The position numbers were made by a program, and so were the translations under genes. Shown here in pieces: positions 24,505-36,466 of a stretch of 64,000 nt of DNA; the first letter of the stretch is position 1, and each line of letters starts with the position of its first letter. The notes under the pieces are model-generated. The model saw only the letters and a list, made by a program, of their open reading frames with translations. It did not search any database and was not told the DNA's origin. This stretch comes from Arabidopsis thaliana. Taxonomy: Eukaryota; Streptophyta; Magnoliopsida; Brassicales; Brassicaceae. The stretch lies in NCBI RefSeq assembly GCF_000001735.4, contig NC_003071.7, positions 445,001 through 509,000 on the forward strand, given 5' to 3'.

Positions 24505-26997
24505 TCATTGATTGGTAATACTTGCTACTAACGGAACGCCGTTCTTGTCAGTCTTAGTGTCCACAAACTTCTTCCAGTAGGCCGTGACTTCTCTTTGCGT
24601 CTCCTCTGGCGTCTTCTTAACACCGTTAACTTTTCCACTAGCCATCTTGGCGTGAACCCTCGCGGGAAGCGTATCGAGCTCGTGTAGAACCTTCTCGAAA
24701 TCGGCTACCAATCTCTCAGCTAAGGTTCGAGAGAAATCTTCTCGGATAACAACTCGAAGGACCGTGACATGTTGCGCATCCGCAGGCATCGTGTAGGCCG
24801 GAACGATCCAGCCGAAGCGACGAAGCATTTCGGCCACCTCGAACTCGTTGTGGCGGCTACTATCTTTGAGAGAAAACGCCACTAACGGAACACCGTTTTC
24901 TTTGGAGACGATGTTAAAACGTCCCGTTTTCTCTAATCCTTGTCTTAGTACCATCATGTTCTCGCGGCAATTATCCATCACGTTGCGATATCCCTAAACC
25001 AAACAAAAAGATTATTAGCTATTCTACAAAACCAAAACTTGTCAATTTAGGAACGTTTAATCTTATGGAATGTATTTAGTACATTCTTGGTTTTGAACTT
25101 TTGTAGTCATAAAGTATAGTAACAACTTGTATATTATACTAGTACGTATACGATTGGATTTAGTAACGTTTTAGTTTCTTTATTGAGTTATTATTTACCT
25201 CGAATCCAAGACGAATCAACTGGTAGTACTGAGCAATCACTTGACTTGACCCTGGTAATATACAAGAATTAACAAAACATTAATCTATAAATATATCTAA
25301 ACTTTACATAAGATATGGTAATGTACCTTTAGAGAAGTTGAGGGTAAATGTGGGTTGATCAGCTCCAAGATAATTGATATGGAAGATAAGTTCATCAGGC
25401 AAATCGGTTTTGGTTCTCCATACGACCCAACCGATACCGGCGTAAACCAAACCGTATTTGTGACCACTCACATTTATGCTCTTAACCAACGGTAACCGGA
25501 AATCCCACTCCAAGTCCGGATACAAGAAGGGAGCAATAAACCCACCACTCGCTGCGTCCACGTGAATCGGCGTATCCCATCTACAAATATATTAAACCGG
25601 AACCAAACCGGTTAAATAAATTAATAATCAGTTTGTTGTTGTTTATCGGTTTGATATTAGAATGCTTGAATATCTCACATTATAAATTGTTATATTTTTA
25701 AGCAAAACATTTTTTAATCAGTATTTAAAACACCATTCGATACAAGGAAGCATATAATGTAAACATATATGGTTTTGTTTTGGTTAATAAGTTTTATATT
25801 CATTCAAAAAATAAAATATTTCTAAGCAAATATATCTCACGTTAGAAATTGTAATATTTCTAGGCAAAAGTATATAAAATTAATTTGTTAGTTGGTTTTG
25901 ATTCAATTACCCGGTTTTCTTGTTTTTCTCGACTAAAAGGTCGTTGAGGAGCTTAACGTCTTCGAATTCTCCGGTTAGTGTCGAACCGAGGATGGCCACG
26001 ACGCATATAGTGTTTTCGTCTACCATTTCAACCGCTTTGTCAGGGTCCATCACGTAATATCCTTCTCTCAGCTTCACTTCCTTAAGCTCCACTTCAAAAT
26101 ACCTTGCAAATTTCTCCAAGCAAACCTGTATTGAACCGGAAATTGAGTCAATGTAAACATAGACCTAAACCGGTTTAAAATTTAATCAATTTTTGTTTTG
26201 GTTTACCTGAATATTGGCTCCGGTTACAATATTAGGTCTATCATAAGGCAGCCCTAGGGCCTTACGCTTGTTCTGCCACTGTCTCTTAAAGGCCAGTCCG
26301 GCCAACATCACTGCCTCCGATGACCCCACCGTGCCAACACCAATGGCGGCTTCACCGTCACCTAAAGGCGCGTTGAAGAGACGCGCAATCATGTTAACGC
26401 ATCGATTCTGAAGGTCGGTGGTAACAGGGTATTGGTCCATCTCAACGTTGTTCTTGTTGATGGATTCCATCATGAGCTTGTCACATTCTGGCTCCATCCA
26501 AGTGGTCACAAAGGAGGCCAGGTTTAGCCTCGGGTTACCGTCAAACTTGAGCTCGTCGTTGATGATTTGGTATGCTGCTTCCTTAGGGATCGAGTTCTTA
26601 GGTATTTCGAATCTGATGAAAAATTGATATATTTAGCTTAAGATTAAAAAAGAAAATACCTCTTATATAGTAACACACATTATGCTCGGATCTTTCAGTG
26701 CAAGTGGTTAATTTCGTTAGAATCTAGTATTCTTTCTTATGTACCCAAAAATTAAAATCTGGAACTATATCGTATATTAAAAATAAATATTTCTGTAATA
26801 AATATTGAATCTAGAATCAAGATGCTGTGTATCGTCGTCTAGGCTAAGTTTTAGAACTCTAGTTACCAATGAAAACATTAAACAAAATAAAATTGTGTTT
26901 CAACTTCTTACCGTGAGATAGAGTTGCGGACATAACGGGAAGCAAAAGTTGAATGGATTGAATCATCGGATTTGGAAGCTGTCTTAGATAAAACCAT
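24505..26997 (-). CDS. GAD3: Glutamate decarboxylase 3
   Basis: Six exons on the minus strand, 26912-26997, 26207-26612, 25911-26125, 25327-25580, 25199-25251 and 24505-24993, give 500 residues. The enzyme is a cytosolic pyridoxal-phosphate decarboxylase that turns L-glutamate and a proton into GABA and CO2, the entry to the GABA shunt. The motif [10 protein letters not shown] carries the cofactor lysine at 277, and HVDAASGGF at 242-250 holds the aspartate that contacts the pyridine nitrogen. The C-terminus has the plant calmodulin-binding region with the Trp at 478 in REVTAYWKK, so Ca2+/calmodulin control is expected. The tail after it, ending ASITNQ, differs from GAD4. Exon lengths 1-5 are identical to GAD4, a tandem copy 2.4 kb upstream. 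Identification is firm. Confidence 0.97.
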
Positions 26998-27093
26998 CTT
27001 CTTGAAATGAGCTAAAGAAAAGTAAAGGGAAAAATGTGCAATGTTTTTGTTTTGTAGTTGAATAATATGTGAAATTAGAAGAAGAGGAGCAAA

Positions 27094-27105
27094 TGGTATA
27101 TATAG
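27094..27105 (-). promoter_or_regulatory. GAD3 TATA box
   Basis: The minus strand reads CTATATATACCATTTGC about 100 bp upstream of the start codon. The same string sits at the same relative place in GAD4. Confidence 0.6.
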
Positions 27106-27138
27106 GGACGAGAATGGTTCTCTTCGTTTTGTTTGCAA

Positions 27139-27160
27139 CGTGAAAGGAAGCATCGCTGGT
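27139..27160 (-). promoter_or_regulatory. Promoter block shared with GAD4
   Basis: The plus-strand sequence CGTGAAAGGAAGCATCGCTG, followed by GT, is identical in the GAD4 promoter at 31666-31687 although the surroundings differ. It lies about 35-60 bp upstream of the TATA box in both genes. It may be a retained regulatory site or just recent duplication. Confidence 0.4.
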
Positions 27161-28110
27161 TTAAGGATTCCTTTTATAACTTTTTACTATCATTTAGTTT
27201 AAAAATAGTAAATAAATTATGGGCTACTTTAAAAAATTTAAAATAGTAAGACCAATAAATTATGGGCTACTTTAAAAAATTTAATTTTCAAAACGAATCA
27301 TATCATTTAGTTTGCTATGTGTCTCTTTTCCCTTATTCTCACTCTCTCTTATTTTTCGTTAAGACGGACTGCTTAACCCGCTATTCTAAACCTTTATTTT
27401 CTAAAATTACTTTTGTATAACTGAAATCTGAAAAATACAAAATACTAAATATATACAAAAAAACACCTAAAACACTATTTTCTTCAAAGCAATTCTGTAA
27501 TTAAATACTTTGTGTATTTAATACTTATTATTTTTTCCTATCAACTCGAGGAGAGGTGAAGAAACCATATGTATTTTCAATTAAACCATACTTTTGTTTG
27601 GTAAATTATGTTGTGTGTTGCAAATCATGTTGGTTAATTTTCTTCATATTAGTTTGTCTCCCTTTCTTGTTTTGCTTTGTGACGTAAAAATTGTCTCATT
27701 GTTGTATTGTTTACACTAAATAGGCCTCTTGTTTGTATATGTTAGGTCCCTATATCCTATCGAGATAGTTATGTTTTATATAATAGAGAAAAATCCATCA
27801 GAAGCAGTTGATAAATTTACAGGACTCATATATAGATCGGTTTAGACGATTTATAATATGTTACGAATAAAATAAAATAAAAATAAAAATAAAAACAACG
27901 GTCAAAAAATTAGCGGAAGCCAGTGAGTTTAGTACTTGAAACTGCCAAATTAACTCGTGCTTTTTAATTTGTAAATCAATAGTAATATATTTTTCTAAAA
28001 CCAATTCAAAATCAAAGTTGAATCAAAAATCTGCCTAACCGTCCGAATTATTTAAAACCGCTTAAACTACTGTATAATATAAAATCAACATGTCCAACCA
28101 TCGTACGTGT

Positions 28111-28210
28111 AACGTCGTCTACGCTGCGTTTTAGAACACTAGTTACTAAAAACATCATACAAGATAAAATTGTGTTTCAACTTTCTTACCGTGGAATAAC
28201 GAGAAGCAAC
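28111..28210 (-). pseudogene. Fragment of a third GAD copy (intron 1 and exon 1 border)
   Basis: This stretch matches the 5' part of GAD3 intron 1 and its exon 1 border (26831-26925): CGTCGTCTA, TTTTAGAAC, AAAATTGTGTTTCAACTT and CTTACCGTG occur in the same order. Inside exon 1 about 14 bases are lost, so TACCGTGGAATAACGAGAAGCAA replaces the intact version in GAD4. After that it jumps to ATTTATGGGCTACTTT, which matches sequence upstream of GAD3 at 27217. No start codon or reading frame survives. It records an extra local duplication followed by deletion. Confidence 0.7.
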
Positions 28211-29374
28211 ATTTATGGGCTACTTTTAAAAATTATCTTAAAAGTGAATCATATTATATCATATTCAATAGAATACTAAAATGAAATCTCTCCAACTAAG
28301 TGTCTCATTATTAGTTTATTAATTTTCTAAATTTGTTTGCAAAACGAATAAGAATAATACTAATTAAGACTAAATTTATTGTTATAGACTGATATGTCTC
28401 TTTGCCAAAAAAAAGACTGATATGTCTAAAAGTGGCTTTAACAGATTTCTGAAATAATACTGCATAGAGTGCCACTTTATCACCTTTTTAAAACGATATT
28501 TGATTCTTAAACTGCAAATATACAACAAATAATTAAATGTATATATAATTGGTGGTGACAGCATTAAAGATAAAACAAAGTTGATCTTATTTTTATCAGT
28601 GAAAAGTGAAAACCAGTGCGGAATATTACCATGTTAAAGCATATGTATCGAATAAACAAACATATTTTAATAAGATAAAATGTCATCAAAAAATATACTA
28701 TGTTTTTTCGTTGAAAAAAATTCAATTTTGTATCTGGTAAAATAAATGACTATTTTTTTAAAAATTTTTTTAATAAATGATAATTGATTTTGCTGATTTA
28801 GACACAACGTTAAGTCATAAAACAAAATGGTCATAGGATCCGGGACCGGTCCAACAGATTTTGATGCCTAAAGCATTTAAAATTCTTAAACATTTTTAGC
28901 CCATTTATAATTAAAAATCACAAAAACAAACGAAGGCAAGGTTCAAATCAAACCGTTCACCAAGGAGTCATTAACATATGAAATTCAATAAATTTGTGAA
29001 TTTTTGTGAAAGAAATATAAATACTTATACCTTTACTTTTTTATAATAAATATTGAATTAATTCGTGATTCTAGAAACTTGTTAGTTTAATGGTTAATCC
29101 AATTATGTGTCATTGTGTGTTCTTTACACAGAAAAAAATGTTGGTGAAAACAAAAACGTTTTTACATACCCACAAAAATATATATATATATATTTTTCAT
29201 TGATTTAGTGTATATCCATTAAAAATCACTCTCCATCAGCAATATCAAATCCCAAAACTTAACAAAAAGAAAAACAAAAAATAATCCAAACAGCAAAGAA
29301 AGAAAAAGGTCCATAATTATGGAGCGCAATTAAGGACAAAACAAATAATAATATTAGTTTATAAAATAATCTTA

Positions 29375-31495
29375 TTAGCAAATTGTGTTCTTGTTGGTCT
29401 TCTTAGTCTCCAACAACTTCTTCCAGTAGGCCGTGACTTCTCTCTGCGTCTCCTCTGGCGTCTTCTTAACACCGTTAACTTTTCCATTAGCCATCTTGGC
29501 GTGAACCCTCGCCGGAAGCGTATCGAGCTCGTGTAGAACCTTCTCGAAATCAGCTACCAATCTCTCGGCTAAGGTTCGAGAGAAATCTTCTCGGATAACA
29601 ACTCGAAGGACAGTGACATGCTGCGCATCCGCAGGCATCGTGTAGGCCGGAACGATCCAGCCGAAGCGACGGAGTGTATGGGCCACCTCGAACTCGTTGT
29701 GGCGGCTACTATCTTTGAGAGAAAACGCCACTAACGGAACACCGTTTTCTTTGGAGACGATTTTAAAACGTCCCGTTTTCTCTAATCCTTGTCTTAGTAC
29801 CATCATGTTTTCCCGACAATTATCCATCACATTGCGATAACCCTAAATCAAACAAGAAAAACATTATTAATTACACAATACCAAAACTAGTCATGTTAGG
29901 AACGTTTAATTCAAAGTATAGTAACAAGTAACAACTTAAATATAATACATTCTAGTTTCTTTATTGACCATTTGGTAAATATATTGCTATTTTGAGTTAT
30001 TATTTACCTCGAATCCAAGACGAATCAGCTGGTAGTACTGAGCAATCACTTGACTTGAACCTGGTTTATACAAGCATTATCAAATGTTTAGTCTATAAAA
30101 CAATTCCATACACCAAAAATATTATTGAAAGTTATATATGTTATGGACTTATGGTAATGTACCTTTGGAGAAGTTGAGTGTAAAGGTTGGTTGATCAGCG
30201 CCAAGATAATTGATATGGAAGATAAGTTCATCAGGCAAATCGGTTTTGGTTCTCCATACAACCCAACCAATACCGGCGTAAACCAAACCGTATTTGTGAC
30301 CACTCACATTAATACTCTTAACCAACGGTAGCCGGAAATCCCACTCCAGCTCCGGATACAAGAACGGAGCAATAAACCCACCACTCGCTGCGTCCACGTG
30401 TATTGGCGTGTCCCATCTGCAAATTGTGTTTTAGAACGTTAAAACCGGACTCCAAACCGATTACAATCGATATTAGCTTGTTTCTCGGTTTGGTTTAATT
30501 ACCCGGTTTGCTTGTTTTTCTCGACAAGGAGGTCGTTGAGGAGCTTAACGTCTTCGAATTCACCGGTTAACGTTGAACCGAGGATGGCAGCGACACAAAT
30601 TGTGTTTTCGTCTACCATTTCGACCGCCTTTACAGGGTCCATCACGTAATAGTCTTCTCTTAGGTTCACTTCCTTAAGCTCCACTTCGAAATACCTTGCG
30701 AATTTCTCCCAGCAAACCTGTATTGAACCGGAAATTGAGTCACACATATAACTTAACCGGATTGATAAATTCAATTTTGTCTTGGTTAATATTTCATCAA
30801 TTTTTGTTTTGGTTTACCTGGACATTAGCACCGGTTACGATATTGGGCTTATCATAAGGAAGCCCTTGGGCCTTACGCTTATTCTGCCATTGTCTCTTAA
30901 AAGCCAAACCGGCCAACATAATCGCCTCCGACGATCCGACGGTGCCAACACCAACGGCAGCTTCACCGTCACCAAGCGGCGCGTTGAAGAGACGTGCTAT
31001 CATGTTAACACATCGGTTCTGAAGCTCAGTGGTGACAGGGTACTCGTCCATGTCGACGTAGTTCTTGTTGATGGACTCCATCATGAGCTTGTCACATTCT
31101 GGCTCCATCCATGTGGTCACGAAGGAAGCTAGGTTCAGCCTTGGGTTACCATCGAGCATTAGCTCGTCGTTGATGATTTGGTAAGCTGCTTCTTTTGGGA
31201 TTGAGTTCTCAGGCATTTCGAATCTAATGATGAAATGATGATACATTAAGTTAAAATAACGAAACATGTCCTTCCTTATAGTATATAACACATAATAAAT
31301 CTACAACATTAACCACGGCCAAAAAAAAAACTATCCAAGGTTTACATCATTACATGTTACTATTGTTGACGAAAACATTAGACAAAAGATTTGTGTTACA
31401 AGTTGTTACCGTGGAAGAGAGTTGCGGACGTAACGAGAAGCAAAAGTTGAATGGATTGAGACATCAGATTCGGAAACTGTCTTAGACAAAACCAT
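29375..31495 (-). CDS. GAD4: Glutamate decarboxylase 4
   Basis: Six exons, 31410-31495, 30818-31223, 30503-30717, 30163-30416, 30008-30060 and 29375-29842, yield 493 residues. The reaction is the same as for GAD3. The cofactor lysine is in [10 protein letters not shown] at residue 277, and the calmodulin-binding tail contains [11 protein letters not shown] with Trp478. It ends TNKNTIC, so it is seven residues shorter than GAD3. The first five exons have the same lengths as in GAD3, and the proteins differ only at scattered positions, so the pair is a recent tandem duplication. Introns are shorter than in GAD3. A near-identical TATA box and upstream block suggest partly shared control. GAD4 transcripts are known to rise under stress; nothing in the sequence proves that. 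Confidence 0.97.
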
Positions 31496-31618
31496 GTCTT
31501 CTTTCAACTTCGAACTTTGATTTTTGGGTTTGAAATGAACAAGAGGAAAGAATGTGTAGTAGTGTTTTTGTTTTGTAGTTGAAGAAGAATGTGTGGAATT
31601 AGAGGAAGAGGAGCAAAT

Positions 31619-31687
31619 GGTATATATAGTAGAGAGAATGTGTCTCTTCATTTCGTGTTTTGCATCGTGAAAGGAAGCATCGCTGGT
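31619..31687 (-). promoter_or_regulatory. GAD4 core promoter: TATA box and block shared with GAD3
   Basis: CTATATATACCATTTGCTCC on the minus strand marks the TATA region near 31619-31629. The 22-bp block identical to GAD3 lies at 31666-31687. Both are at positions comparable to those in GAD3. Confidence 0.5.
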
Positions 31688-31699
31688 CCTTATTTATGT

Positions 31700-33480
31700 G
31701 CTCCTTTTTCAAACCTTTTCCTTACCAATGACTTTTCCTCATTATAATATTTAGACCAATGAATTACTAACTTTTAGAAACACGAATACTTTTATTACTA
31801 TCGTATACAAATTCCGACCGTCATCTTTTTATTGGATCTTTCTAAGTTATCGTGAACATTTTATTAGTGATTTTGATTTTGTTTATTTAGCATCTCCCGC
31901 GATTTGATCAATTTCACACTTACATAATTATGTGAATATTACAAACGCGTTACGCGTAAAATGTGAATATAGTACTAGATTATATTGTTTTCGTGATTCC
32001 TTTTTGCTGTCAATGGAATTTATACCAATAAGCTAGAAACCAAATTCGAACTTATATTGGTATCACCACTAAAGGACATTGACTTTTTGTTGTAAGATCT
32101 CATATTACCATCTCTAAAGTATAAAAATTCAAATAAACATCAAACCCATGGTCTGACCTAATTAAACAAATAAAGTTAGGCGATTTATCAAACCTCCCAC
32201 ATGTTTAGACTAGCTTTAGAATAGCCCTAGCTTGGGTTAATTTTGTTGAAAACTAGAATCCACTAGCCCTAGCTTGGGTTAATTACGTTGAATACTACAG
32301 CTTGATCAGCATTGTTTCTAGATTACCTTTTTTTTTTTTTTTTCAATTGTACATAGGATTTACTTATATTTTCGAATGGATACATGAAACAAGAATACTT
32401 CATCATATATGTTTATATTTTTTAAAAAATCAGATTTTATAGACAATTCTATTTTGACTATTCAGGATATTATTAAATACAGTTTTCATTTTCTTTATCT
32501 ATCTTGTTTTTATTTTTTGACTGAAGGACTTGTCAGTAACAAAAGTAAAACAACAGGTTTGTTATATCTTGTTTTTTTTTGTCTCCCCCAAATGATTTTC
32601 AGAAATAAAAATATTTGTGAGTGGCACTCATACGTAATTAAGAGGCAGGGAATGGGGCATAACTGGCAGTAAGAAACAAAAGAAGAAAAATAGTAAAAGT
32701 CAAAAGTCGACCCATCAGTCACTCTCTAACGCGTTAGTCAATGGGAACCGGCAAATGGAGACCGAGACGCCACTCGCCGAACCGGCAATTATGGGTAACC
32801 GCCACCGGTTTACTTCTCTAAAGTTCTGACTTTCCTTAATTATTGCAACACGAATTTTGAAATGGCCAATTAATACATGCTCTGTTCGGTTTTGTTTGTA
32901 CTAGTCAACTATTAGCGACCGAATTATTGACTATTCAATAGTTCAACGTTAAATTATTAAGGACAATTCAAAACTATTCCTTTCATATTCAACATTTTTA
33001 TTTAGAGACAAAATCACCAATCCATAATTTAATTTATTTATTTATTAATCATTTAAGCGGTTCGAAAACTATATCACTAAAATCAATTGGTAAACCAATA
33101 AATTACAAAACGATCATGATTTACTAGAGCTTCTCGTTTTTGAGGTTGAAGACTGTTGGTCTCCCAAAAAAAAAAAATCAATTTACCCCAAAACTATTTT
33201 TATTTTGCATTAATTAATTATTATCATAAAACTTTATTAACACCATAAATTGCATTTGGTGCTTCAAAAAATAAAATAGTATTTATTTACTTAATTCCTT
33301 ACCAAATATTTTATATCCAAGTTGTGGAGGTCATAAAATTGGCCCAACAAGTACAAATTAGGAAACCCACTAATATTTAAAGCCCAATAGGTCCACTCAA
33401 TTTTGCAATTTCTTAAAACGTGTTGTTAACAAGAACACATTTTATGGTCCAGTGGTCACCGCCACCAACTTCTCGACTTC
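31700..33480. other. Spacer upstream of the PTR cluster
   Basis: No supported gene. A 21-bp direct repeat TAGCCCTAGCTTGGGTTAAT(T) occurs at 32222-32242 and 32264-32284. A short T run lies at about 32329-32343. A hairpin ACGCGTTACGCGT followed by CTAG occurs near 31947-31977. Confidence 0.5.
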
Positions 33481-33503
33481 GAGAGAGACAAGAGTAATCC
33501 AAC

Positions 33504-33793
33504 GATCTGGTTGATAGTGGTAACACTGTTCCAATGAGCATTTTTTGGCATATCCCTCAATATATCTTTATTGGGAACATCTAGCGTTTTGTTCTTTCTT
33601 AGTCGGCTTGATTTTTTCTATGAACAATCTCTAGATGCAAAATTTGTGTAGTGCTTGGACTCTTCACTCGGCTCATTGATTCTTACACTTGTTGCATATT
33701 TCACGACAATGAACCTTAGTAACGGTCATCTTGATTACTATTTTTGGCTTTTGGTCTGTCTTGGCTTTGTTAATTTACCGGTTTGGCTAGAAA
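33504..33793 (+). pseudogene. PTR/NPF peptide transporter pseudogene, C-terminal fragment
   Basis: Translation gives DLVDSGNTVPMSIFWHIPQY, matching the DLVESG...FWQIPQYF segment of PTR4. Stop codons then appear, and the similarity moves to another frame ([32 protein letters not shown]). Parts of the normal sequence between these blocks are deleted. It represents roughly the last 130 residues of the family and has no N-terminal part. It lies about 320 bp upstream of intact PTR4 on the same strand, so it is a decayed tandem copy. The YFTT block is closer to PTR2 than to PTR4. Confidence 0.8.
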
Positions 33794-34116
33794 GGTTTCG
33801 TAAGATTTGTTTGATGTCTTCTTTAAAACTTGAAGTCTCTAACTTGTTTGATAACTTTTGTTGTGTTAGGGGAAAAGTGTGCTATGGCTCAAAATTTGCT
33901 TAATGCTTAAGTCTAATCAGATTAATAAAGTTTGTGTGGTTTTATATTCCCTCTTTTTTTTTATAACATTTTTTAAAGAATGTGGTTCTGTGGTGAGTGA
34001 CCACTCACACCACCAACAACAACTTGGTCAGTGGGAGGATCATTTTATTTGATCCTTCGTTGAGAAGCTTAAATCAGCTTTACGTGAAAATTGTCATGTT
34101 GAGGAGAAAGTAAAAA

Positions 34117-36131
34117 ATGGCTTCCATTGATGAAGAAAGGTCACTTCTTGAAGTTGAAGAATCTCTTATACAGGTTCAACCTCATTGTCATTGTTTCTTT
34201 AGTGTTTTGGGGTCTAAATCTTTGTTGACTAATTCGTTTTTCTCCAGGAAGAAGTAAAATTATATGCTGAAGATGGTTCAATAGATATTCATGGAAACCC
34301 ACCATTGAAGCAGACAACAGGAAACTGGAAAGCTTGTCCATTCATTTTTGGTAAACACTTTGTTTTATTTCACTTGTAATGTACTTGTTGTATTCTCTCA
34401 TGTTCTGTCTTTAATCTCCAAAAACTGATATCTATGCTTTGGTTGGTGCAGCAAACGAATGCTGCGAACGGTTGGCTTATTATGGAATTGCCAAGAATCT
34501 CATCACGTACTTCACAAATGAATTGCATGAGACTAATGTTTCTGCTGCTAGACACGTCATGACATGGCAAGGAACATGTTACATCACTCCTCTTATTGGA
34601 GCTTTAATAGCTGATGCTTACTGGGGAAGATATTGGACTATTGCTTGTTTCTCTGCCATTTATTTCACCGTAAGCATTTTCTTGAAAAATAACTTTGCTT
34701 TATGTTCTGTTCTTGGCTTGATGTTCTGTTCTTTGATGTTGTTTTAAGGGAATGGTTGCATTGACACTCTCAGCTTCAGTTCCGGGTCTTAAGCCAGCGG
34801 AATGCATTGGCTCTCTATGTCCACCAGCAACAATGGTTCAGTCTACGGTTTTATTTTCAGGGCTTTACCTTATCGCTCTTGGCACTGGAGGAATCAAACC
34901 ATGTGTCTCATCCTTTGGTGCTGATCAGTTTGATAAGACCGATCCAAGCGAACGAGTCAGAAAAGCTTCTTTCTTTAACTGGTTTTACTTCACTATCAAC
35001 ATTGGTGCTTTTGTTTCATCTACTGTTCTAGTTTGGATTCAAGAGAATTATGGATGGGAATTAGGATTCTTGATACCTACCGTGTTCATGGGACTTGCTA
35101 CTATGAGTTTCTTCTTTGGCACGCCGCTTTATAGATTTCAGAAACCGAGAGGTAGCCCGATTACTAGCGTCTGCCAAGTTCTTGTAGCCGCATACCGTAA
35201 ATCGAATCTCAAGGTCCCTGAAGACTCCACGGACGGTTACAAGAAAATCTTTTTCCCTCTCATTTCTTGTTTGAATTGAGCATTAGTCTATTAACGGTTA
35301 AATAAACGGGTTGTGATATCAATGTACAGGTTTCTTGACAAAGCGGCAATTATATCAGAAGGAGATGCAAACACTAACCCGTGGAAGCTATGTACCGTGA
35401 CTCAAGTCGAAGAAGTTAAGATTCTGTTACGTTTGGTCCCCATTTGGGCCTCAGGAATCATCTTCTCAGTTCTCCATTCACAGATTTACACTCTCTTTGT
35501 TCAACAAGGACGGTGCATGAAACGAACCATCGGCTTATTCGAAATCCCTCCCGCAACTCTCGGGATGTTCGACACTGCAAGTGTTCTCATATCTGTCCCA
35601 ATCTATGACCGCGTCATCGTTCCCTTAGTGAGACGGTTCACAGGCTTAGCTAAAGGATTCACCGAGCTACAAAGAATGGGGATTGGTCTTTTTGTCTCTG
35701 TTTTGAGCTTGACATTTGCAGCTATCGTTGAGACGGTTCGGTTACAGTTAGCTAGAGATCTTGATCTAGTGGAAAGTGGAGACATTGTTCCATTAAACAT
35801 CTTTTGGCAAATCCCTCAGTACTTTTTAATGGGCACTGCTGGAGTTTTCTTCTTTGTTGGGAGGATTGAGTTTTTCTATGAGCAATCTCCAGATTCAATG
35901 AGAAGCTTGTGTAGTGCTTGGGCTCTTCTCACTACTACACTAGGAAACTACTTGAGCTCGTTGATCATTACCCTTGTGGCGTATTTGAGCGGAAAAGATT
36001 GTTGGATTCCTTCAGACAACATTAACAATGGACATCTTGATTACTTCTTCTGGCTTTTGGTCAGTCTTGGATCTGTTAACATACCTGTTTTTGTCTTCTT
36101 CTCTGTGAAATATACTCATATGAAGGTTTGA
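34117..36131 (+). CDS. PTR4: Peptide transporter PTR4 (NPF8.4)
   Basis: Proposed exons are 34117-34173, 34248-34350, 34452-34669, 34749-35235 and 35359-36131, giving 545 residues. The protein is a proton-coupled oligopeptide transporter of the NRT1/PTR family with about twelve membrane helices. It has the proton-coupling motif ECCER in exon 3, plus SFGADQFD and the NPF signature FFNWFYF. PTR4 has been reported on the tonoplast. The last intron is unusual. The acceptor equivalent to that of PTR2 (AG at 35328-35329) would shift the frame and hit a stop. Only downstream acceptors at 35343 or 35358 rejoin the frame, with 550 or 545 residues. I chose 545, which agrees with the length I remember. 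The donor GACG|GTTACA is weak. The gene has one more intron than PTR2. Confidence 0.85.
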
Positions 36132-36466
36132 TCTCTTCTTCTGGCTCTTGTGTGTACTTTCAAAATTGTTTTTTTTTAAACCAGCAAATCAGTTATATTA
36201 AATCATAACGGTTTACATGATACATACAACAACCATTCAAATATAACTATTGAAACAAATAAAGGAAATTGAACACAATTTTGATGAAGAAGTGTAAGTG
36301 ACCCTGCTTTCGAAACGGAAGCCTTACAGGCAACAAAATAAATCTGTTAAGTCCTCTCATCATACACTCGCAAAAAGCTAACATCTTATAGATGAAACTC
36401 CTAAATGCTTTCTGCATTACTTTAATAAAACGAAGAATTTGGTAAGTTGCTCGAAATGGTTCTGAA
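36132..36466. other. PTR4 downstream region
   Basis: Probable PTR4 3' UTR; the phrase GGCTCTTGTGTGTACTTTCA occurs at about 36143 and again at 39521. Nothing else recognised. Confidence 0.4.

Larger units (their letters stand above)
26998..29374. other. GAD3 promoter and spacer between the GAD copies
   Basis: Contains the GAD3 promoter, a 32-bp direct repeat at 27211-27242 and 27253-27284 sharing TTATGGGCTACTTTAAAAAA, and a broken third GAD fragment described separately. The rest is AT-rich and without supported genes. Confidence 0.6.

Noticed and set aside
31900..31985. Possible second Helitron 3' end (ACGCGTTACGCGT hairpin followed by CTAG)
   Set aside because: Distance from hairpin to CTAG is about 17 nt and the next base is A rather than T; no matching 5' end was found.
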